Below are positions 1-6,094 of a stretch of 6,274 nucleotides of DNA, piece by piece; position 1 is the first letter of the stretch; each line of letters opens with the position of its first letter. The position numbers and the translations under genes were made by a program. The DNA is from CAYHCE01 sp964355015 (GTDB lineage Bacteria > Cyanobacteriota > Cyanobacteriia > PCC-6307 > Cyanobiaceae). The stretch covers positions 1 to 6,274 of the forward strand of contig CAYHCE010000078.1 of assembly GCA_964355015.1 (NCBI GenBank), given 5' to 3'. The notes beneath the pieces were generated by a model that saw nothing but the letters and a program-made list of their open reading frames with translations, was not told where the DNA came from and searched no databases.

Positions 1-57
1 CCGCATGAAAACTTCGTCTTCCCTGAAGAGGTTCTGCCCCGTGGTAACGCTCTCTGA
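1..57 (+). CDS. psbD: Photosystem II D2 protein, C-terminal end (5' part outside window)
   Basis: Frame 1 reads 18 residues and a TGA stop, ending in FVFPEEVLPRGNAL, the highly conserved C-terminal tail of the D2 reaction-centre protein. D2 is a thylakoid membrane subunit that forms the photosystem II core heterodimer with D1 and carries part of the electron-transfer chain. Only the stromal/cytoplasmic tail is present here; the transmembrane helices and cofactor ligands lie upstream of the window. In the usual cyanobacterial psbDC operon, psbC starts inside this tail and continues for about 460 codons. Here no psbC body follows and a terminator lies 86 bases past the stop, so this is probably the monocistronic second psbD copy known in many cyanobacteria, often light-responsive. 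Identity is near certain; copy assignment is inference. Confidence 0.95.
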   Translation, partial: PHENFVFPEEVLPRGNAL

Positions 58-118
58 TTCGGCCTGGCCGAAGCCGCTGGCGGGGAGGTCACCGCATCAA
101 CAGCCCTGGATCGGCTGA
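41..118 (+). pseudogene. Vestigial psbC start overlapping psbD
   Basis: A GTG at 41 lies 17 bases inside psbD and reads GTG GTA ACG CTC TCT, giving MVTLS, which is how cyanobacterial CP43 (PsbC) commonly begins. The frame continues for 25 codons to a TGA at 116-118. After residue 5 there is no convincing CP43 sequence: the AWWSGNARLINLSG region expected near residue 20 is absent. The overlap codons are largely forced by the D2 tail RGNAL, so their survival alone does not show that a psbC gene was once here; a relic of a duplicated psbDC operon and simple constraint are both possible. It is very unlikely to encode a functional protein. Confidence 0.4.
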
Positions 119-133
119 GTTGAATCGGCTGAG
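110..133 (+). repeat. Short direct repeat ATCGGCTGAG, two copies
   Basis: ATCGGCTGAG occurs at 110-119 and again at 124-133, a 14-base period. It sits between the vestigial psbC frame and the psbD terminator and probably reflects a small slippage duplication in the 3' untranslated region. No function is apparent. Confidence 0.6.
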
Positions 134-143
134 ATCGATCAGC

Positions 144-170
144 AAAGGCGCCCTTCGGGACGCCTTTTTT
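144..170 (+). terminator. Intrinsic terminator after psbD
   Basis: AAAGGCGCCC (144-153) pairs with GGACGCCTTT (158-167), with a single C/A mismatch, around a TTCG tetraloop closed by a C-G pair. The descending arm runs into six consecutive T residues (165-170). This is a textbook Rho-independent terminator with an exceptionally stable loop. It separates the psbD transcript from everything downstream and supports a psbD message that ends without psbC. Confidence 0.9.
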
Positions 171-232
171 CATGGCTGCGCCCTTGCCTGGTCAGGCTCG
201 ATTCCCGCCGCTCACCCGTCGCTCAGCTCCCC

Positions 233-238
233 TAGATT
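233..238 (+). promoter_or_regulatory. Possible -10 element upstream of the structured leader
   Basis: TAGATT matches four of six positions of the sigma-70 -10 consensus and would place a transcription start near 245, just before the first helix of the foldable region at 250. There is no recognisable -35 box at 17 bases spacing. A small dyad, GCCTG (186-190) with CAGGC (193-197), lies about 40 bases upstream. Such hexamers occur by chance, so this is only a suggestion. Apart from this dyad, I see nothing in 171-232. Confidence 0.2.
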
Positions 239-249
239 GGATCGGTCCC

Positions 250-322
250 GTCAGCAGTGTCGTGGGGTGAGCCCGAAGGCCTCGTGCCCGAAAGGCAGGC
301 TCCGAATACGTCACCGGCTGGC
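250..322 (+). ncRNA. Candidate structured RNA leader, family not recognised
   Basis: Several nested complementary segments can form a closed multi-helix fold. GTCAGC (250-255) pairs with GCTGGC (317-322, one G-U); GGTG (266-269) with CACC (312-315); AGCC (270-273) with GGCT (298-301); and TGCC (285-288) with GGCA (294-297) across a CGAAA loop. The fold ends 11 bases before a strong Shine-Dalgarno sequence and a tiny ORF, the usual position of a cis-acting regulator. I compared it by eye with the cobalamin, glycine, TPP and cyanobacterial glutamine (glnA / downstream-peptide) riboswitch consensus cores and saw none of their conserved blocks. GC-rich sequence makes chance pairing likely, so this is a hypothesis from hand folding. 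Confidence 0.35.
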
Positions 323-333
323 TTTATCCCCCC

Positions 334-343
334 AAGGAGGAGG
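334..343 (+). promoter_or_regulatory. Strong Shine-Dalgarno sequence for the 17-codon ORF
   Basis: AAGGAGGAGG is complementary to the 16S rRNA 3' end over its full core and lies five bases before the GTG at 349. The other genes in the window show weak or no Shine-Dalgarno sequence, so this is the best ribosome binding site here and the main reason to take the tiny ORF seriously. Confidence 0.6.
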
Positions 344-348
344 TGCCC

Positions 349-402
349 GTGAGCCACAGTTCCATGACCAAGGGTCTGCTGATCGCGGAGAACGCCGGCT
401 GA
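349..402 (+). CDS. Hypothetical 17-residue micro-protein or leader peptide
   Basis: The frame starts at GTG 349, five bases after AAGGAGGAGG, and encodes MSHSSMTKGLLIAENAG before TGA at 400-402. An in-frame ATG at 364 would give a 12-residue version but is too far from the Shine-Dalgarno sequence. There is no membrane helix, no run of one amino acid as in attenuator peptides, and no relation to the small photosystem II or cytochrome b6f subunits I can recall. It follows a potentially structured leader and its stop codon sits in a hairpin loop. No reading-frame continuation after the stop suggests a broken larger gene. It could be a regulated small protein, a leader peptide, or chance; the reason to keep it is the ribosome binding site, not the protein sequence. 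Confidence 0.4.
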   Translation: MSHSSMTKGLLIAENAG

Positions 403-411
403 TTTCGGCGT
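392..411 (+). terminator. Hairpin spanning the stop codon of the micro-ORF
   Basis: ACGCCG (392-397) and CGGCGT (406-411) form a perfect six-base stem around an eight-base loop that contains the TGA stop. The following bases are only moderately T-rich, so it would be a weak intrinsic terminator. It may instead be a 3'-end stabilising hairpin. Confidence 0.3.
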
Positions 412-457
412 CTGATTCCTGATCATTCGGTTCCGCGCCAGAGCGGACCCGGCGAGC

Positions 458-495
458 GCCCCCGCTGCCAGGCCCACGTGCCCGGCAGCGGGGGC
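458..495 (-). terminator. Long perfect hairpin at the 3' end of the membrane-protein operon
   Basis: GCCCCCGCTGCC (458-469) is exactly complementary to GGCAGCGGGGGC (484-495). Inside it, GGC (471-473) can pair with GCC (480-482) after one mismatch, giving a stem of about 15 pairs. It begins 19 bases beyond the stop codon of the DUF2079 gene, the expected place for the operon's terminator. Neither side carries a clear T run, so it is not a canonical Rho-independent signal. It could act in both directions between converging transcripts or protect the mRNA 3' end. Confidence 0.6.
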
Positions 496-514
496 ATCGT
501 TCTGGGTGCCCGTC

Positions 515-2143
515 TCAGCTGCGGCTTCCGGTCCCGAAGCGTTCGAGCCATCGATCCAGCTCGCGGCGCGCCTCTGGTTGGTCCGGTCGGTTTCGCTGCA
601 GCAGCGCGACCCCGTCGGCGAAGGCGCGGACGCCGTAGCTGCCGCGCAGTTCGGCCAGGCGGCTCCTGCTCTTGCGCAGCGCCTGCCGATCGGCTGGGAA
701 GGCCACCTGGTAGCGGCTCAGCCAATCGAGATCCACGGCGATCCAGTCGACCGGGTGGGGCCGGTGGTTTCGATCCAGGTAGGCGGTGCCGTCGGGAAAG
801 CGCACCAGGACCTCACGCTGCGCCAGATGGGGCACCAGCGGGGTGTTGGCGGTCACCGAGGCATCGGCTGGAATCCGCCGCAACAGCTTCCGCGCTGCCT
901 GGCCATGGCGCCACTGTCGTGCCGGTGAGCTGTAGACCCAGGGCCGCACGCTGTCTGGAATCGCGAAGGAAAGGCTGCGGTTCGGGTTGGCGCTCAGGGT
1001 GAACAGCAGGGAGAGGGTGATGCAGCCGGCCCAGATGCGTCGCAACGGCCGCCTGGCGAACAGATCCGAACGGCTCCTCCACCATTCGATCGCACCGCTG
1101 AACAGTCCCGGCACCACCAGCAGGGTGTAGCGGATGTTGATCGAAAGGGGATTGTTGTTGCCCTGGGCCAGCAACAGCCCCAGCAGTGGCAAGCCCATCA
1201 GCAGCCAGCTGTCGAGGGCGATCAGCGGGATCAGCATCAGGGGCAGTCCCTGCGCCAGCAGATAGCGCAAGGTCTCGCCGGGTGGCCAGACCAGCTCCCT
1301 CAGCACGATCAGCGGCTGAAGCAGCGCCCTGAGGAGAACCTGGAGGCTGCTGGCCTGCTCGGCGTCGCCGATGTAGTGGCCGAAGTTCTCGACCATGAAG
1401 CGGCGGGAGCTGTCCTCGCTGAACAGAGGCATCAGCACGTTGGTCACCAGCAGCACCCAGCCGATTCCGAGAACCGCGAGGCCCAGGGCCAGCGGCCACT
1501 GCTGGCGGCGACGCAGCAGGATCCAGAGACTGATCCCCACCAGCAGCACGCCGGTGTCCTCCCGGATCATCGGGAGGAACAGGGCGGTGAGGGCCACCAG
1601 CCACCAGCAACGTCGCTGCAGCCCCAGCCACAGCAGGAAGAAGGCCACCGGCAGCTGGCAGAGATCGGTGAAGTTGCCCCAGGTGGGGCCGATCACGGCA
1701 TTGGCGCCGAAAAAACTGCAGGCCACGAAGGCGGCGAGCCGTGGTTCGGCGAGTCGCTCCCGGGCGATCCGGTGCAGCACCAGGCCCGCAGCGGTCATCA
1801 GTCCCACCTGAACGAGGGGCAGGGCCCAGAGGCCGAACACCCCCACCAGCGGCACCCAGAGCAGCAGGGCGGGGGTGAAGTGCTGGCCGAGTCGATGGTA
1901 TCCAAGAGCGGGCAGTTCGCCCGCATGGATCACGTTCGTGGAGAGCTGGGAAGAGAGGGTGCTTTCGAAGGGATGCCCCCGCAGGCCGTTCCAGAGGACC
2001 TGCAGAAAAATGCCCTGGTCGTAGGAGGCGGTCAGCACCTGCAGCCGCCACCACTGCAGCAGCAGACCCACCCCGGCGAACAGCAGAGCGGCCACCAGCA
2101 CGGCCCTGCCCGCGCCGCGGTCGTCAGGGTGCCGTGTCGGCAT
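515..2143 (-). CDS. DUF2079 family polytopic membrane protein
   Basis: A 542-residue protein matching the DUF2079 pattern throughout. After a first membrane helix (about 13-30) comes a luminal/periplasmic stretch with YDQGIFLQVLWN (41-52), then LGQHFTPALLLWVPL (85-99) and IREDTGVLL (193-201). Further helices follow, then the INIRYTLLVVPGLF segment (335-348). A soluble C-terminal part contains the family-like IPADASVTANTPLVPHLAQR (424-443). Many hydrophobic helices lie between. DUF2079 proteins resemble GT-C membrane glycosyltransferases, and the acidic D42 after the first helix is where such enzymes place their catalytic or metal-binding acid. No reaction has been assigned to the family as far as I know. 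The reading frame is open upstream to 2380, but ATG 2143 is chosen because AGGA precedes it by four bases and the added 79 residues show no family resemblance. It overlaps the upstream gene by 20 bases, suggesting coupled translation, and is last in the operon. Confidence 0.85.
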   Translation of the reverse strand: MPTRHPDDRGAGRAVLVAALLFAGVGLLLQWWRLQVLTASYDQGIFLQVLWNGLRGHPFESTLSSQLSTNVIHAGELPALGYHRLGQHFTPALLLWVPLVGVFGLWALPLVQVGLMTAAGLVLHRIARERLAEPRLAAFVACSFFGANAVIGPTWGNFTDLCQLPVAFFLLWLGLQRRCWWLVALTALFLPMIREDTGVLLVGISLWILLRRRQQWPLALGLAVLGIGWVLLVTNVLMPLFSEDSSRRFMVENFGHYIGDAEQASSLQVLLRALLQPLIVLRELVWPPGETLRYLLAQGLPLMLIPLIALDSWLLMGLPLLGLLLAQGNNNPLSINIRYTLLVVPGLFSGAIEWWRSRSDLFARRPLRRIWAGCITLSLLFTLSANPNRSLSFAIPDSVRPWVYSSPARQWRHGQAARKLLRRIPADASVTANTPLVPHLAQREVLVRFPDGTAYLDRNHRPHPVDWIAVDLDWLSRYQVAFPADRQALRKSRSRLAELRGSYGVRAFADGVALLQRNRPDQPEARRELDRWLERFGTGSRS

Positions 2144-3830
2144 GGGGTCCTGGTGTGATGCAGCGCCATCGCTGCCAGCCGTCTTCACCGCGTGCCTCCA
2201 GGCGACAGGTCGCATGCTGCAGCCGCAGTATCCGCGGCAGGGTGGCCAGTTCCGGGTTTCGGTCGTGGGCTGTCGCACCCCCTTCCGGCTCCACCTGCCC
2301 ACGGCGCCGGAGGAGGCGGAAATCGCGGGGCAGAACGTCGCCGGGGTCGTCGGGCAGACGGAGGATCTCCCGCTCGGCATACCAGCGCAGGCTGGGCCGT
2401 CGGCCCTCCTCCCCTTCCATGTAGATCCCGGGGGCAGGCTCCGGCGCCTCCCGGGCCAGGGCAGCGGCAGGCAGCACCGACCCGTGTTCGTTCAGTTCCC
2501 AGTTCCAGAAGGGGCTCAGAAAGAACAGCCACAGGGAGAGCGACCAGCCGGCCAGCAGGAGCATCAGCCCCAACCGGCGCCGCTGCGGCGGCGGCCTGCT
2601 GAGCAGAACTCCCCCGACCAGCAGACCCAGCCCCGCCGGCAGAAGCAGCCACCGCCACCGCAGCAGCATCGGGGGGATCGGCAGCCCCGGGGCCAGCAGC
2701 ACTGCCAGCAGCAGCATTCCGCCCAGCAGTGTCCAGAACCAGGGAATCCGACCGAGCCCGCCCCGGGGTCGCCTCACCCCGACCAGGCGTGCCAGAGCGG
2801 GGCCGCAGATCAGGCAGAACGGCGGCCAGAGGAGCAGGCTGTACCAGGGCAGCTGGGTCTGCATCGGCAGCACCAGCGCCGCGGTGGCCAGGGTGAGTCC
2901 CAGGCTCCAGCGGCCGGCCTGGGACTGCCGCTCCCGCCAGGCCAGCGCCAGGCCGAAGGGCCACAGTGGCAACCAGGGCCACCCCCCTTCCAGCACCTCC
3001 ATCAGGGGATCGATCGGGCTGCCGTGGTGGCGCTCGACCGCGGTGGTGAGCCTGGACAAGCCCTGCCCTCCCCACATCAGCAGGGCGTCCCCGCCCCGCT
3101 GCAGCAGGTGCCAGCCATGCCAGCCGAGGCCCGGCAGCAGCCCGAGCAGAAGCCCCGCCCCCAGCCAGCGCCAGCCGCTGGCCGGCAGATCGCGGTCGAG
3201 CCAGCGCAGCAGCAGCCCGGTGCCCAGCACCGGCAGCAGCACCGGTGCCTTGAGCAGGAGCAGGGCACTGCCCGCCAGTCCGGCGATCACCCCACCCGCC
3301 AGGGCCCTTTGCCTGGAGTCGGCCAGCAGCAGCCCCAGCCAGAACAGGGCCATGGCGCTGAGCTGGGTTCCGTCGAGCATCGCCAGGCGGCCATGGCGCG
3401 CCAACGGCATCAGGGTGAGAGCGATGGCCGCACTGCAGAGAGCCACCCCAGGGGCAGCGGGGCGCAGACGCTTCTGCAGCAGCCCCACCAGCGGCACGAT
3501 CAGGCTGGAGAGCAGGGCCGGCACCAGTCGCACCACCCACTCGGGCGGCCGTGCGGTCGCTTCGCCGCTCAGGATCCGCCAGAGCTGGATGCAGCCGGCG
3601 ATCAGCCAGTGCAGGCCGGGCGGCTTGTTGAGATAGGAGGACCCCCAGAAGGTGGGCAGCAGCTTGTCGGGCCAGGGAGTCCGACTGGTCTCGAGCGCCA
3701 CCCGCGCCACGATGGCCTCGTCCCAGTCCCGCAGCGGCAGGGTGTCCAGGCCGCTGAGCAGGAGGACGAGGGCCACCGCCCAGAGCGCCAGCAGGAGGGC
3801 CCGGAACGCCGAGCGGGAGGGTCGGGGCAT
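2124..3830 (-). CDS. ArnT-like membrane glycosyltransferase (PMT_2 / GT39-GT83 type)
   Basis: A 568-residue polytopic protein of the dolichyl/undecaprenyl-phosphate mannosyltransferase-like superfamily. After the first helix (about 10-28) it has LRDWDEAIVARVALE (33-47), the acidic motif of the first periplasmic loop that holds the catalytic Asp in ArnT and PMT enzymes, then YLNKPPGLHW (66-75), the ArnT-type KPP motif. ARHGRLAMLDG (144-154) and QTQLPWYSLLLWPP (324-337) also correspond to conserved superfamily positions. About ten or more helices lie between residues 10 and 440, followed by a soluble tail of roughly 125 residues. Such enzymes move a sugar from a polyprenyl phosphate to a lipid or protein acceptor at the outer face of the cytoplasmic membrane; the sugar and acceptor cannot be deduced. 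The start is the only ATG fitting the 46-base gap after the upstream gene; no Shine-Dalgarno sequence is visible, which is common in cyanobacteria. The tail lacks recognisable motifs. Confidence 0.85.
   Translation of the reverse strand: MPRPSRSAFRALLLALWAVALVLLLSGLDTLPLRDWDEAIVARVALETSRTPWPDKLLPTFWGSSYLNKPPGLHWLIAGCIQLWRILSGEATARPPEWVVRLVPALLSSLIVPLVGLLQKRLRPAAPGVALCSAAIALTLMPLARHGRLAMLDGTQLSAMALFWLGLLLADSRQRALAGGVIAGLAGSALLLLKAPVLLPVLGTGLLLRWLDRDLPASGWRWLGAGLLLGLLPGLGWHGWHLLQRGGDALLMWGGQGLSRLTTAVERHHGSPIDPLMEVLEGGWPWLPLWPFGLALAWRERQSQAGRWSLGLTLATAALVLPMQTQLPWYSLLLWPPFCLICGPALARLVGVRRPRGGLGRIPWFWTLLGGMLLLAVLLAPGLPIPPMLLRWRWLLLPAGLGLLVGGVLLSRPPPQRRRLGLMLLLAGWSLSLWLFFLSPFWNWELNEHGSVLPAAALAREAPEPAPGIYMEGEEGRRPSLRWYAEREILRLPDDPGDVLPRDFRLLRRRGQVEPEGGATAHDRNPELATLPRILRLQHATCRLEARGEDGWQRWRCITPGPHADTAP
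2148..2151 (-). promoter_or_regulatory. Ribosome binding site supporting the DUF2079 start
   Basis: On the minus strand AGGA lies four bases (CCCC) before the ATG at 2143, inside the 3' end of the preceding glycosyltransferase gene. The spacing and AGGACCCC context are the same as at the porin start. It decides the start over the longer open frame reaching 2380. Confidence 0.5.
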
Positions 3831-3876
3831 CGTGCCCAGGGGGACGGGGAAGAGGCAGACGGGCCGATTCTGGGGC

Positions 3877-6078
3877 CTACGGGGCGGGGGGCTTGCGCTG
3901 CAGGTCCTCCGTCACGCTGCGGGCGGCCGCGGGAACGGAGCGGAAGGCCCGCACCAGCCGGCCGGGGTCGGGGCCGAGCGCGCCGGACACATCGGCCAGG
4001 GCCTCGAGCACGGGCTCGTGGTGGCGCTGTGTCGCCGCCGAAGCCACGGCGTAGGCACGCCAGGGATTCCAGCCGGCCAGCAGCACCACGCTGCGGTAGG
4101 CCGGCGGCCAGGGGTTGTCGGGCAGCCGCTGCTCGAGCCGGCCGAACCAGCGCTCGGCTTCGGCGGGGCGATTGCGCAGCACCGCCAGCAGGCCCAGGGA
4201 CCAGAGGGCTTCCCGGTCGCCAGGGTCGGCCTGCAACCGCTTTTCCGCCCAGGTCGTCACGCGGCGCTGATAGAGCCAGTGGCCGTCGAGCTGATGCTGG
4301 GGACCGATGGCGGCGAACACCGCTCCGAGGGCGGTGGGACCCCGCTCCAGTCCGGCGGCCAGCCGGATGAAGACCGGATCGAAGCGGCCGGCGGGATCGG
4401 GTGGCTGCCGCCGCCGCCACAACTCCACCGGCTCGCCGTCGGCCCAGGGCCAGGCCCCCGCCAGCTCGAAGCGAGGATCGCTGCGGATCGCCCCGGCCAG
4501 CTGCCGGGAGTAGCGGCGCCGATGGGCGGCCTCCTCGGTGGTGACCAGCACCCAGCGGGCCTGCTCCAGCACCAGGGACCGGTCGCCGGGGCGCCTGCCG
4601 AGCTGCCGACCCAGCAGCTGCCCGCCACCGCGGCGCCCGTAGACCGTCACGGTGTGTTCGTTGAGTTCGGCTGCGTTCGGCAGCACCACCAGCGTGCCCG
4701 GCTGATTCCCCAGCTCCTGCCGCACCCGCCCGACCACCTCCGGCACCGGGGAGCGGCGCTCTCGCTGGAGTTGACCGGCCTGCTCCGTGGCCGCCGCCGC
4801 CGTGCTGCCCAGCAGTCCGGCTCCGAGCAGCACCCAGGCCGGCCGGCGCCAGCCCCGGCGGCTCAGCGCCAGCCCCAGTTCCCACCAGCCCCGGGCCAGG
4901 AGCAGCACCAGCAGGGGCAGCACCGGCGTGATGTAGCGCGGATCCTTGTTGGGGCTGAGCGTCGTCAGCAGCCAGCCGCCGATCGTGCAGCCGATCAGCC
5001 AGCGCCAATCCCAGGCCCTTGCCTCGTCCGGCCTGCTCGCGCCTCGGCGATCGGACCCCCTCGTCGCTGCCGCCAGCAGGCCGCCCGCCAGAGCGGGCAG
5101 CAGAATCGGCAGGCCGATCTGGCGGGGGCAGAGCCGCAGGTACCAGACCAGGCTGGCCAGGCTGAGCGGGGCCGGATCCCCTTCGGTGGCGGCCGACTCG
5201 ACCACCGCCCGGTTGGTGCCGCTGATCGTGGTGATCCAGTTGTGCCGCAGCCAGGGCAGGCAAGCCCCGATCACGAGGGCGATCGCCAGCAGCAGCTGCG
5301 CCCGGCGCCCGCGTTGGCCGAGAGCCCGGGCCGCCGCCCAGAGGCAGGGCAGCAGCAGCACCAGCAGGGCGCTCTGTTTGACGAGGATGGCGCAGGCCAC
5401 GGCGAGGGCGGCGGCGATCGCCTGCGACCAGCGCCCGCCCCTGGGATCGGGGGCCAGCCAGCGGCCCAGCAGCCAGAGGGCCGGCACCACCGTGGCAACG
5501 AGCGGCAGATCCAGGCTGAAGTTCACCCGCAGGGCCATCAGGGCAGGCGTGAGGCTGGTGAGGGCGGCCGCCAGCAGGCCGAAGCCGGGAGAGACCAGCT
5601 GGCGGCCCCAGCAGGCCACCGCCGCCAGCAGCAAGGCCTGCCAGAGCGCCAGGGCCCAGCTGGCCTGGTCGGGGTTGTCGCCGCTGATGGCGATCACGCT
5701 GCCGTTCACCAGGCTGGCGAGCGGCGGAATCTTGGGGGAGAGGTCGAGCAGGGCCTGCCAGCCTCCCCAGCCCCCCCCGGGCAGCAGCCCGAGGGCGCGA
5801 CCGTGGTCCACGGCGCTGTTGAGGTAGTCAGCCTGGTCCCAGGCCGGCAGGCGCTGGTCAAGCTGCAGCCAGAGCCGGTCGGCCAGGGTGCCGGCTGACC
5901 AGATGGCGAGCCAGCCCAGCCACCACAGCCAGGGGCGCACGGAGCGGGAGTTCAGGGCCAGGCGGGCAGGGGAGGGCCGAGTCTGATCGGCGGCGAGGCG
6001 CGTGTCGGCCGTTGTGCCTTCTGTCACACCCTGGCTGGCCATCCCGGGCCGGGGGGGTGATTCTTCTGGTTGGCGCAT
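3877..6078 (-). CDS. Glycosyltransferase family 39-like membrane protein with C-terminal TPR-like extension
   Basis: A 733-residue polytopic protein, first in the operon. A polar N-terminus of about 48 residues precedes the first helix (about 49-66). Next comes LPAWDQADYLNSAV (77-90), matching the WD-x-x-x-Y loop of PMT_2 enzymes with D81 as the probable catalytic acid, and SPKIPPLASL (114-123), a variant of the KPP motif. About nine further helices run to residue 430, including KDPRYITPVLPLL (378-390), a typical PMT_2 RY-x-x-P segment. Residues 440-733 are soluble. Residues 607-650 (AEKRLQADPG, DREALWSLGL, AEAERWFGRL) read like a TPR helix pair, unusual for this family and possibly a protein-binding module. 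It should transfer a polyprenyl-linked sugar on the periplasmic side; acceptor unknown. ATG 6078 leaves 26 bases to the divergent porin; ATG 6042 (721 residues) is equally plausible; the in-frame ATG at 6135 would overlap the porin gene and is unlikely. No Shine-Dalgarno sequence supports either choice. Confidence 0.8.
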   Translation of the reverse strand: MRQPEESPPRPGMASQGVTEGTTADTRLAADQTRPSPARLALNSRSVRPWLWWLGWLAIWSAGTLADRLWLQLDQRLPAWDQADYLNSAVDHGRALGLLPGGGWGGWQALLDLSPKIPPLASLVNGSVIAISGDNPDQASWALALWQALLLAAVACWGRQLVSPGFGLLAAALTSLTPALMALRVNFSLDLPLVATVVPALWLLGRWLAPDPRGGRWSQAIAAALAVACAILVKQSALLVLLLPCLWAAARALGQRGRRAQLLLAIALVIGACLPWLRHNWITTISGTNRAVVESAATEGDPAPLSLASLVWYLRLCPRQIGLPILLPALAGGLLAAATRGSDRRGASRPDEARAWDWRWLIGCTIGGWLLTTLSPNKDPRYITPVLPLLVLLLARGWWELGLALSRRGWRRPAWVLLGAGLLGSTAAAATEQAGQLQRERRSPVPEVVGRVRQELGNQPGTLVVLPNAAELNEHTVTVYGRRGGGQLLGRQLGRRPGDRSLVLEQARWVLVTTEEAAHRRRYSRQLAGAIRSDPRFELAGAWPWADGEPVELWRRRQPPDPAGRFDPVFIRLAAGLERGPTALGAVFAAIGPQHQLDGHWLYQRRVTTWAEKRLQADPGDREALWSLGLLAVLRNRPAEAERWFGRLEQRLPDNPWPPAYRSVVLLAGWNPWRAYAVASAATQRHHEPVLEALADVSGALGPDPGRLVRAFRSVPAAARSVTEDLQRKPPAP

Positions 6079-6085
6079 CGCGCCA
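6071..6085. repeat. Inverted repeat in the divergent glycosyltransferase/porin control region
   Basis: TGGCGC (6071-6076) and GCGCCA (6080-6085) are perfect complements around ATC. The dyad covers the ATG at 6078 of the leftward gene and lies nine bases upstream of the porin's Shine-Dalgarno sequence. It could be a regulator's operator acting on both genes or a hairpin in the porin mRNA leader. If the leftward gene actually starts at 6042, the dyad is fully intergenic. Confidence 0.45.
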
Positions 6086-6094
6086 TCTCGTGTG

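Noticed and set aside
250..330. Cobalamin, glycine, TPP or glutamine riboswitch
   Set aside because: Their conserved core blocks, for example the glutamine motif's GUUCA and GAAGGAACGC segments, are not present; only a generic CCGAAGG is shared.
120..422. Plus-strand open frame of 100 codons after psbD
   Set aside because: It crosses the psbD terminator hairpin, lacks a ribosome site at its start and has no recognisable sequence.
232..477. Minus-strand open frame of 81 codons
   Set aside because: No ribosome site or domain, begins within the large hairpin region and runs antisense to the candidate structured leader.
2144..2380. N-terminal extension of the DUF2079 protein by 79 residues
   Set aside because: It duplicates the coding span of the upstream gene, is rich in Cys, Arg and Ser with no family resemblance, and the ATG at 2143 has its own ribosome site.
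2142..4370. Plus-strand open frame of 742 codons
   Set aside because: It lies antisense to the two glycosyltransferase genes, is low-complexity and rich in Q, P, G, A and R, and has no domain signal. Long stop-free antisense frames are expected at this GC content.
3602..5263. Minus-strand frame of 553 codons overlapping two glycosyltransferase genes
   Set aside because: It is out of frame with both motif-bearing proteins, is Ala/Gly/Pro/Arg-rich, and spans the intergenic gap; a frame shadow.
3652..5898. Plus-strand open frame of 748 codons
   Set aside because: Antisense shadow of the GT39-like gene with the same Gln/Pro/Arg-biased composition and no recognisable motif; the minus-strand frame has clear family motifs.
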